64,000 nt of DNA, taken from contig NC_071670.1 of NCBI RefSeq assembly GCF_028554725.1, positions 5,880,501 through 5,944,500 of the forward strand, in the 5' to 3' direction. Positions 12,901-24,900 of this stretch are shown in pieces. Source of the DNA: Zeugodacus cucurbitae. Lineage: Eukaryota; Arthropoda; Insecta; Diptera; Tephritidae. The notes below the pieces were generated by a model that worked only from the letters and a program-made list of their open reading frames with translations, was not told where the DNA came from and did not search any database. The position numbers and the translations under genes are program-made. How positions within the stretch are numbered: the first letter of the stretch is position 1; the number at the start of each line of letters is the position of its first letter.

Positions 12901-15900
12901 CAAAATATGTGTGTGTAATTTCAATATGCTCAATTAATTTATTATAAAAGATTTTTTCTGTTGTCTTATTTTTCACTTCTAGACTATTAAGTATTAAAAT
13001 TTTGCATTATAAATTGTTTTTATCAATATTGCTTTCAAGGTGCATTTAGACAAATTTAATTGTCATGAAGGCATTGACTATTAAATTTTAACGATGTGCG
13101 AAAGTCCCTGAAATTTAATGTAGTTCTTTTATAAATATCATTTTAAATACTCTATGCAACCCTGTGTGAAAAACAGAAGTTGAAATATTATATTTGAAAA
13201 AAAAAAAATAAATAAAAAATAATCAGGAAATATTGAAATATAATACAAACACATCAAATCACATCAATTTTTTTTTTTCATTTAAAAAAATAAATAGTTT
13301 AATAGTAAAAAATGTTAGCATATTTTTATAAAAAATATTAATATTTTTAATTTTGGAACCAAACAATTTTTTTGCATTGCATTATAATAAATAATTGTCG
13401 ATTTTTTAATTTTCAATATTTTTAAGCTTCCGTAAAATTATATCATCAGAAAATATGCAAATACATTTTTTTGGATTTTTTTCATTTGGAACTAAAATCT
13501 ATTTCTTACAGTGTAGAATAATTAATATTGATCATTGTCAAACGAAAGATAATCAATATTATGGCACTACAATCACAATGAATCCATTAGAACACTGACT
13601 TATTATAAATAAATAAATAGCAAGTGACAAATGCGGCCACTGACATTTATGGTAAATGCGCGTTCTGCTCTATATAGTGTATGCCTACATATGTAAATAC
13701 CATAAAATTATGTATTGATAACAGTTATATACAGTTGAATTTTTATATAGACTGAAGATAGTATGCCTGTAGGACAATTATAAACAGCTGATGTCTAATT
13801 GAGGAGATTCTAATATAAGGTGTTGGCAACTCTTCTTTTTTTTAACATAAAAGTCGAACGTCGATTGTATTTTACTCGAATTTATTCCATAAATATTTTA
13901 AAGCATCGTATATATAATATTATTCGTACCCATATTCAAACAGTTTATATACGCTTTTTATAAAATTTTTGTTGTTAAAGGGTTGCCATGTTTATGATCA
14001 ACAGTAATTCAAATGTCAGATCAGAATTTCAATATTTTCTTAATGACAAGTGAAAGCTAGAAATCATCGACTTCTGGACTTCAAAGTTAGAAAAATGTCT
14101 CAATAAAACATTTTACTGTTTATTTCTATAAATTACACTGAAAAAAACTTGTAAACAAATTTCATATGTTTGCCTATGTTAATGTCGTCAGTGCTCTAAA
14201 TATATATTTTTTGTTGTTTAAATACTACATATATAGTACTTGTTGTTAGATATATACACGCTTCCCCAACTTTAACTGAGCATCAAATAGCATTTCCTCC
14301 ATTAATTGTTTGTGTCGTCATTTTGTCACTGTTTTCATTACTATTTTTAATGCTGCTTGCTTTTATTGTTATTATTGTTGCTGTTGCTTTCGTGCTTGTT
14401 TATGTTTTTTTTTAAGTTAATTTTCAATTTGTTTCACATTTTTTCTAATTTTTCCACTTGTTTTGCGCTGGCTCATCGTTTTAATTGTGTTGATCGTTTG
14501 CCGCTTGCGTAGCTGCGCTTAACTCAGCGCGCGCTTTGAGCTGCGTCTGAGCTATTGATTGTCTGTGGTGTGTGTAGTATTGTGTGTTTAATCTAATATA
14601 CATTTATTTAATTACATATTCTTTATTAATTTAAAAGTACTTATAATCGTGTTAAAATTGTAGAAATGCTAATATAGAAAAGGTTAATTGATCTGGGTCT
14701 TCAAAATACTAAATTGGCACCAAAGAAGTTGTAAACAAATTCATGCTTCTCTTACTTAAGAAATTTGACTGAAATGAAGTTGTAGTATTATATGATGGCC
14801 TTAGAAATAGCAGCTCCGTTCGATATTTTATAGGATTCGCAGTGGGGTTCGTAAATAAGAAGCGTCTTCATCTCTTAAATCATTAGTTTAACCCTTAAAA
14901 GGCAATTGAGGCTTCGTAATTCGATCAAATTAATCTGTATCGTCTACTCACAATAGGTGTCATAAATGCTAACGGTTATTTAAACATTACTGCAGGTTTG
15001 AGACGTATATACTCAGTTGAGAGTGACCTAACGAAGTGGTCTCTGAAAGTCTCTATTTTGTGGCTGAACTCATACCATTATTGGTTAATTTGCATTGACA
15101 TTCTCTCCCAACTATTACAAGTAGGGAGACCATTCATTTTTATAAAAAAAAGAGTCCGTACTTTATGAAGTCGTCAAATTATATAAAGGGATAATTACAA
15201 CCCTGTGGTGAAAGATCCAGATTTAATTAGTTCCATTTCGAAGCTGAAAAACAACTGTCAATTCTTTATTGCGTTATTGGGCAACTTTGATCATTAAATA
15301 ATTTATTATCGTATTTGTAGTAGTCCAAATAATTGCATTGTTTTCGACTTAGTCGCCTCTCATCACTCAAATAGCTCTTGAAGTACCTCGCGTTACCAGT
15401 CAAATTCTTGTGAAACTTCGAAAATTTGAATCATAAAATCAACTGTACCTAGGTTTCGTATTCTCAGATCTTTCTCATAAGCCTCGAAGTATTCAGTCTT
15501 GCCTGTCAATATCTGCTGAAACTTATTTCTGGATTTGTATCTTATTAGTTCGGTACAGAGGTGAGATATACAGAATTAGAGTTCGAGTTATCTCTCTGTA
15601 GTTGTCAAACTCTGACGAAACTTTAATCTTCATACATATCAACATCGGTTCGGAGCATATACATACTATATTGGCATAGATCCTATTTGTGAAATTGCTT
15701 CATATTGCTCATCTTATTTTCCTACAATCATAAATATTTTCATTTTAAATCAATACAGTCAGAAAGTCACGTTTTTTCGATCTTCCACCAGATGTCTCAG
15801 ACAAAACATTGTACAACTATCTTAGTTCGTTAATATTATGATTTGCTGAGACAAGTTCTCTCGAATCATGAAGATATAGCTTGATGCAACCCAAGATAAT

Positions 15901-18900
15901 CATGTAACTCTGTTAGTTTGACCTGAACCTTTGGCCTTTTCGTTGGAATAGTACGTTTCTTGAAACACTCGATAGTTAACCTAAACTAGAACACTTAAAC
16001 TTAAGTGAAGGATTGCCTTTACAATAAAACCTACATTTGCAAGTTCTGAACAAGTTCTTTGTGGGAAAATAAATTTTATTCTGAAAATTGTGGAATGAGT
16101 TCTAGTTAAAGTGTTGAACAGATTTCGTTATTTAAACTCGTGCGATTATAGAGGACTTGAATACACTGGAATATGTACACTATATAGAGCTGATTCTTTT
16201 ATACGAAGATTTTTATCGTGATTTTTTTTCGTCTTTCGAACGAGAGATCTAAATTTTTAACTGATACCCGGATAAACTCTTTATTGCCAAATTGAAATCA
16301 GAATTTAACAAAATTTTAACGGAATCTCGAACGATTTTATTTTAAAAAGCCGTCGTTTAAGGAGAGTCGTTCCTTATATTTTAGGAGTGAACTCAAACTT
16401 GACATTGACATTGACTGACAACGGAGAACTGTTGTTAAAACTTGATTATATTTATAAATTTAGATAGATTTGGTAGGTGAGTGATAGTCACGCATTCTAA
16501 ACGTTCATCTACGACTTGTAACTAGTAATAAACGCCCTGAAGACACCTCATAACCCTTATTTGGCAAGCATTGCGTGTATAATTATTTTTTTTATTGATT
16601 TGACTGTAAAAGCTCTGATCTATAAATACCCAACGAATTTATAAATAATTAAAAATACTACTATTTACGTACAAACAAGGCGTCACAATGACTAGAATAT
16701 GTCAACGGAAATGTCAATACACGCTGAGAGGGGCGTCAGAGGTCCGCGTCGCTTATATTACTCGCGTATGCAAATGTCATTTCATTTCAGCCCGACAAAC
16801 ACACACTCGAATAGGTCTTCCGAAATGCACTTCATTTCGTTGTCATTTGAATTTTTTAATTATTTAATAATTTTGCATTGCAGCGCGCACAAAACATCAC
16901 TTTGCGGCATGCCACATTGACGCTAATGAGTTGAACGCTATTTGAATTTCGTACGTTCGGTATTTAATGGGCGCTAGCCTTAATTTGCATACATATAGTG
17001 TAGCATATGTAGCGATAATTGCGCTCATTAGTTGTATGCGGCAGCAAAACGCTCGTGTATCGCCAACAGCGTGAACGAAGTCGTCGGCGGCTTGTTTATT
17101 TTGCATACAAATAATTTATAAGCATTTCTTGTCATATTGTGCACCCTATGCGAGCGGAAAAAAGTAACGCCGCGTTTGAAAAAGGGGCGGCGCAGGCATT
17201 TACCGCTAATCACAACACTAAATTACTAAATTAGTAGTGAAATTTTCGAGTGTATGGCGGCTAAAAAACAATGCAAAAAAATACAAATTTATATATTTCC
17301 ATTTCATTCTAAAACTTCATACATATATACCGTCACTCATTGTTTTCATTTCGACGGCATCATTGTTGACGATTTGGTTTATGTTTCCTCAATGCAATTA
17401 ATTTTTTTTTTCGTATTTCCATCGCAACTGGCGCTTACTAGTCGCGCTTTGGCGTTTTATCATTAATTTTGTTTTTCGTTAGTATTTCTTAGCGGTTCAC
17501 ACATTTCAAATTGAGCGAAAATTTTAGAGAAATTTGCGCTTTCTGATTGATTTGCTTCCGCATTCATAAAGTCAGATTGTGAGATTTTTTCGTTAATTGT
17601 CATTCCATAACTAGCGATATTCATTTGACAGCTGTATAATCACTTATAACATTTCTAATTATCAATTAATGTGGGATTCTCGAATTTTATTATTGTCATG
17701 CTGTCAACAGTGATTTTCGTTTGACAGTTGTAAAATCACATGTGACATTTACATAGGTGGAAATAATGTGAGATTAGTTATTGTGATTTGTTCTGAGATT
17801 CTAGACATTGTGATTTTCATTTGATAGATGTAAAGTCACATATATAAATATACAAAAATAATTTTGAATAAAATTTTTTTAAGTTTTTATGGGTCAATAC
17901 CTTGTGATTTATATTTCACCTACATAAAATCACTTGTAATATTTAAAAATATCGTTTAATAAGAGATTATCTGAATCGTTTGTGATTTTCATACAACAGC
18001 TGTATAAACTATTACGGTAATATGTATAAATGAAAATTGAAACAGAATTTTAATTTTGGAAATATTGTGCTTTGTGATTTTCATTTAACAGACTAAAATC
18101 ACAGATAATCGTGAAATGTGATTTTCATTCGTTAGTTGAGATTGCAGAAAAAAACTTATAATTTCGTATAGATTTATTGAAGCTAGTTACACCTTGCTTA
18201 CATTTACTTACAATACATTTTTTATAAATAGTTAAACCCGCTCTACAAAAAAACCCTAAAAGGGAAATTTTTTGTATGCTCCAAAAATGCATTTAAATTA
18301 AATTGTATAACTTTTAAAAACATTTCTAGCTCACTTTCATATTAAACTGCTTCTTGATAAAAATAACCCTCGAGGGTATTTTTTGAAATTTTAACATATT
18401 GAAAGCAAACACTGCACAACTATATTTTCTTAAAAATAACCCTCGAAGGTTTTTTCCGCTAATTTTACTTCTACACAATTCTCTTTATAATAATTCAAGT
18501 CAAACACAGCACAACTGAATCCTCATAAAAATAACCCTAGAGGGTATTTTTCGCTATTTTACATATTAAAATTTCTACATGATCCTCTTTATAATAATTC
18601 AACGTAAACGAGGCACAACTGCATCTTCATAAAATAACCCTCGAGGGTATTTTTCACTATCAAAAATATATTAAAATTTCTATACAATTTCCTTTATAAT
18701 ATAATATTAAGGCAAACATTGACATTAACAAATGATGTGTTAAAGCGCAATACGCCTATAATACATTATTTACAGTATCTTACTAAACGAAAATATTTTT
18801 TAACAAATATACCAAACAGATAGTTTTGGGGATATTTTGTTTTCATTAATATTTTAAATTTCGTTTTTTTTTTTTAAATATTTGCGGTACTGATAATTAT

Positions 18901-21900
18901 ACAGCACTAAATACAATTTTCATAAAAAAAATTAGTTTTAGAAAAATTTCCCACCTAGGGTAATTTTGTTTTTTCTTTAAAAATAGAAAGAAAATGAAAT
19001 GTAGTGCATTATTTTAGTTACAACAGAATCGTTACACCACTAAAAACATAAAAAAAATTAGTTTTAGAAAAATTTCCCAACTAGGTAATTTATTTTTTTC
19101 GTTGAAAAAAGAAAGAAAAGTAGATGCACTACTCATCTGCATAATTTTAGTTACAACAGAATGAGTTTAATGGAATTTTAAATAGAAATTCGTTAGATGT
19201 ATTGCAGTAGCGATGTTAAACAAAAAATCGGTTGCAAAAAATTTCCTAACGGGGAATTTTTTTTATGATAAATATTTGCGGTATTAAAAATTATACACCA
19301 CTAAAAACATAAAAAAAACAGTTTTAGAAAAATTTCCCAGCTGGGTAATTTATTTTTTTCTTTGAAAAAAAGAAAGAAAAGCAAATGTACTACTCATCTG
19401 CATAATTTTAGTTACAACAGAATGAGTTTAATGGAATTTATGTTGAAAAACTGATAAATATCAAATAGAAATTCGTTAGATGTAATGCTGTAGCGAAAAT
19501 AAACGAAAAATCGGTTGCAAAAAATTTCCTAATGGGGAAATTTCGTTTTTTTATAAATATTTGCTGATAATTATACAGCACTAAATACAATTTTCATAAA
19601 AAAATGTGTTTTAGAAAAATTTCCCACTTAGGGTAATTTAATTTTTTTCTTTAAAAAAAGAAAGGAAAGGAAATGTAGTGCATTATTTTAGTTACAACAG
19701 AATCGTTACACCACTAAAAACATAAAAAAAAATAGTTTTAGAAAAATTTCCCAACTGGGTAATTTATTTTTTTCTTTGAAAAAAAAGAAAGAAAAGCAAA
19801 TGCACTATTCACCTGCATAATTTTAGTTACAACAGAATGAGTTTAATGGAATTTTAAATAGAAATTCGTTAGATGTATTGCAGTAGCGATATTAAACGAA
19901 AAATCAGCTGCAAAAAATTTGCTAAAAGAGAAATTTTTTTGTCTAATAAATATTTGCGGTATTATACATCACTAAAAACATAAAAAAAAAATTTTAGAAA
20001 AATTTCGCAGAAGGGTAATTTTATTATTTCATTAAAAAAGAAAGGAAAGGAAATTCACTACTCATCAGTATTATTTTCTTTACCACAGAAATAGTATAAT
20101 AGCATTAATATTGAAAATCTCATAGATAAACATGTAAGAAATTCGTTAGATGTAATACTGAAATGATAGATGGCGCTACCGTATAGATTATTAAAAAAAT
20201 ATTATTTTTGTTATTATCGTTCATTGTTTTTCTTATAGCAATATTCCCTGAAAAACCCCTATTTTTTAACATCAAACTCTTATCTGTCATACTCGTTTAT
20301 CAAATTTCATATTAATCTTTCACATTTTCACTTTTATCTTTGTTTTTTTTTTATATTATTTTTAGCTTTTGTGCATTAAATTGAGATCAATTAATTTAAG
20401 AAAATTAGCTGTAAAGTCAAATGAATAGTTGACGTCGGCATGCATCGAAATCAAAGCGGTCAAGCAATTATTTAATTGAAGATATTTTTGTTGTGCGCAA
20501 CATTTAATGACACAGTGTTAATTTATTTACGAGCCCAATGGGTTTGAATAGAGTGTGGCAAGTTGCATGTTGTTTGTTGGTATAAGAAAAATAAAGGAAA
20601 AATTGGTTTGTTTAGAGGACTTGAGTGAATGGAGGGACTAGTTGTAGGAGAAGCAAAGAGGGACATTCCAACAATGTAGGAGTGATAATTTCAACGATTT
20701 TGATTTAAATTACAAAAAAAGGTATTGCCGATTTTGTTTATAAGCTTTATTATACTAAATTGTATGTTATTTATACTAGTTGTGCGCTCGATTCGCCAAA
20801 GGAGTTTCGAAAATTTTCATAAAAATATTATAGGAAGCTTTGGAAGCTTTTTCTCAGACAGACACTATTTTCTGAACAAGATAAAAAATAGAAAATATCA
20901 GTTGGTTTAGAGTCTAAATTTTAGACGATTTAAAGAGAGTGAGAGATTACTAGATAAGCTAAGAGGGTTACACAAACCATAATCATTTCAACAATGTAGG
21001 AACCGTGTGATATATTCATCTATTTTTTGAGGTTGAAAAAGGATTATTGGCGATTTTGGTTCTGATATTGGTTATACCAGTTTTATGTCATTTATACCAG
21101 TTGTGTTTTCGATTCGCCAAAATTTGATTTTAAACGATATCTAATTAGTATTCTTGAACGCTTTTTCTAAGATAGCCACTCTTATTGATTTTTAATCAAA
21201 GCAGTTTTCTTCGTATTTTCTATTTCCTCGTTCCGATCCGTTCCCTCAACTTCATATATATATATGGGCTTAGTTTTTTTAGATTTACTGACTGGCTGGT
21301 TGGTTTAAAGCCGGGTTAGACAAAATCTAATTGTTATCTAATATAAATCGCTTATTAGAAGACTAATAAGAGTATAAGTTCTGACAACTATTTAATTAGA
21401 TATTTTAAGTCAAGCTCAGAATTTTCTTTTTTTTTTTCAAAATATGATTTTCTCAGCCGGAAAATATGACAATGTAGAAAATTTTCTAGCGGCATCTCAG
21501 CATGAGATTATAATATAAATATATATATACAACAAAACATAAGCTAGCTCTACAAAATCTACAAAATGCACTTCTTTAATGCCGCTTAACTAGCATTTAT
21601 ACTAGAAGTGTATTAAACCACACACACACACCTATATATGTATCAAAATTTGTATACATTGCTTTAATATATATGAAAATAAAGGCATGAAAAGAAAACG
21701 ATATCAATCACGCTAAATTAAGTTCACTTTAATTTAATCAGTCGCTTATGAATGCACATACTATAGCTATACAAATCTACACATATCTGTATGATAAACT
21801 ACTTGTCTGTATGTATGTGTTAATACTCTCTCCACTTGTTTTTTTTTTTCATTTCATTACAGTTATTTACTTCAGCGCATAAGCAGCCAAGCTTGAGTTA

Positions 21901-24900
21901 AGCAATAAACAGCAAGTGTGAAGGCAGCGACACTTTATTAAAACGCAAGTAAGTAAGCGCACAAATATATATTTATTTATTTATATTAATGCTGTGAGCA
22001 GTTGTAGTATATAAGTAAAAACGCGCTTTCTCACAAAATTTACGCTCTTACATGATTTCTCTGAAATCTCAAATTTTTTAGCTATTTTTCACTGCTTTCA
22101 CGCTCATTTTCAAGTATCCTTTTAGGCGCTTGAGCGCTCTGCTCTCTCAAGCACTGATCTCTTGCTAGATTTCCATTTTGCATTGCTCTCTCCGCTTTCG
22201 ATTGCTCATTTTTCGCCGCTTTGTCGCTCGCAATGCGACCTGTAACCGTCCTTTAACGCAAGATTTCTTTATATACCGATTTAAATATATAACTATTTAT
22301 AGTACATATATATACTTATATATCCACAAGTATTTGTCCGTTGATCATGCATATACTTTTCTGTGCATTATCTTTACTTAGCAAGCTCTACTCTGTGTGG
22401 AACTAATGCGGATTGCCATCATTTGGCATCGCTTTAATTTCATTTCTAAATTGTTCGCCTTTTGTGTGACAATTTACGTTGATTTGTTCGTTGAGTATAC
22501 ACAAATGTAGAATAGAAAGCCCAAAAAGCAACTAAAATTATTTTAGAATTTTATACATATTTATAATATAATCTAAGCTTGTGCTGTCGGCGCCTAATGC
22601 TTTGAAAGAACCATCGGAGATGAAGAAAAATTTTTATTTGACAGTTCAAAGTTACCGACTCAAACATGGTTTCTTCAGAAAGAACGTGAAAATATCTTTT
22701 ATTTACTTATACTTGAATAGTAAAAACGTTACCTAACAATCTTGGGGTATATCAAAATATTTCCAATGTGTTCAAGGTTCATTGAAGTTTTTGAAAAAGA
22801 AACCGATTACCTATGAGGTAACTAAAACTTTCACTTACAACAGTGGCATTCCTAATAAAAGAATCAGATATATTGAAGATACCCAAAAGTAATTAGAGTT
22901 ACAATCTACGTTATTTATCTACTAATTGAAGTAATAAACTTGATATTGATTCAAGCAATTCTAAGCTCTAAATAATTGATATTAGGCAAAGGACTTTATT
23001 AACTAGAGTATTATCTGGTAGTAACTGGTAACGCCTGATATTATCTGTGTGTGATTATGCCAAATTTATGTGATTTATATCAGTTGTTTGTTCGATTCGC
23101 CAAAATTTTAAGAGTTGCGAAAAATATCATAAGAATGTTAAATCAAAGTATATCTAATTTGTATTCTTGGAAGATTTTTCTCAAGAGATAACTACTCTCT
23201 AATTTTTAACTAGAGGAGTTTTGCTTTCATTTTCCATTGAATTTATAAATTTCGATTCATGGCTATAAATGATTGACTTGGGGTTATTGAAATTGAGCTA
23301 TATCAGGGAAGTGTCTATTAAGACTTACAAAAACCGACCCACCACATAAAAACGAAGTACCAATGAAAAATCGAAGAAAGCCTCGGATGAGACACCCCGC
23401 TTTTTTTTGTCTATATTATTAAAACTTACAAAAACCGAGTATTGGCGAGATTAGAATACTCTTTCTTGATTAGTTCTTGACTAAGATGTCAATAACGTCT
23501 TTACATTTAAAAAAATAAGTTAACTTCTGACCAACTAAAATAATTCTCTGATATATCGGTAGCTCTCGGCTCCCTTGTGTATTTTTGTCATGACAAGGTT
23601 CTAACAAAAAGTAATCAGCTGTTAAGAGGTGTGACCGTTTGTCGATTAAGAACAAAGATGAAGAAAGAGGTTAATTGAATTATTTTTACTTGTACCGACC
23701 AAAGTGGTTCTTGAGTTCCACTGAGAGATAACACTACTTAAGAATACTATATTTTCCTACAGAGTTTTATCCACGACATCAACTAATTTCTGTGTCTTTT
23801 AAAAATTATTTTTCCTAAAAGCCTAATACTCGATCCACAAGTATTACAAAGCCTTCAGACAAACTTTGCTTCCGCCGCTTTCCAATAGATGTCACTAGGG
23901 TCAAGCACTGGTCGATTAAATCGTTTTATATCGATCTTGGACATTTGCATCCCAAATTCTTTTGTCATTAATGGTCAAATCGTGCATGGATTTGTATACT
24001 TCAGCTATTATTGCAAGGAAAATAGGACAGTTGGTCACTTAGTTCTCAGAATATGGTATTTTTTAAGTTTTTTTTCATTTGTGGAATATTTTTCACCAAA
24101 TTCAACGCTTTTCAATTTTCCATTGAGTTTTGTATGTTTGATTTCGCTTTTAAATTTGTCTTTCGTATTTGCCTTCTTTTTGTCATTTATTACATTCTTC
24201 CAATGCAGTTCCGCTTCATTGCATCGCCTGCTAATTTATGCTTTTTGTTTTTCTAATTTCAACTCTTTACTATTTACACGATCCGCGGCTATTGAATTTT
24301 TGTTACGCATACGCCACGTTGTACATATGTATATTTTTTGTTCGATTTTTGTTTATTTGCATAGAAGCAGCTTCAATAGTGTTGAAGTAAGCGAAACACA
24401 ATTGCTTATGGATTTATTTAGAAAGGGGTTGGGTTTTCGGCTTTTTCGTCTTTCTTTATTTACGATTTGTATTTATGTTTGCTTTTGTGTGTGCGTTTAG
24501 TTTTTTTCATTTGTAAGCACTATTTTTCTATATAGAGGTACATATGTATATTATTTCGCTCCGTTTATTTTACACTGCATTCGTAAATAGGTATTTATTG
24601 TTGTTTTATTTTATAATATTTACTTACTTATTGTATTATATATATTCTAAATAATTTTGTTTGGAAACCTACATATATAATTAGTATGTTTATTTAGATT
24701 CTTTCAAGGTGACACCCAGTCCCTAACCTCACTTAATAAATTTTTTCTTGTGTAATTGTTGAATTTTTGAAGAAAAGTTCCCAAAATTTAAACCATTAAA
24801 TGTAATATTAATGTTAATAATACAAAATAATAATATTTTTGTTTAAGAATAGATTCAGTTTCTTATTCTAATTCCAAAATTCACAAACTGTATGCTTTTC

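Noticed and set aside
17600..18135. CRISPR-like regular repeat spacing
   Set aside because: Repeats are diverged, spacers are partly related, and the context is an intron of a eukaryotic gene with no cas genes.
23889..24500. 203-codon open frame on the plus strand
   Set aside because: Phe/Ser/Leu-rich composition mirrors T-rich intron DNA. No family motif, no supporting splice context, and it lies inside an NCKX intron.
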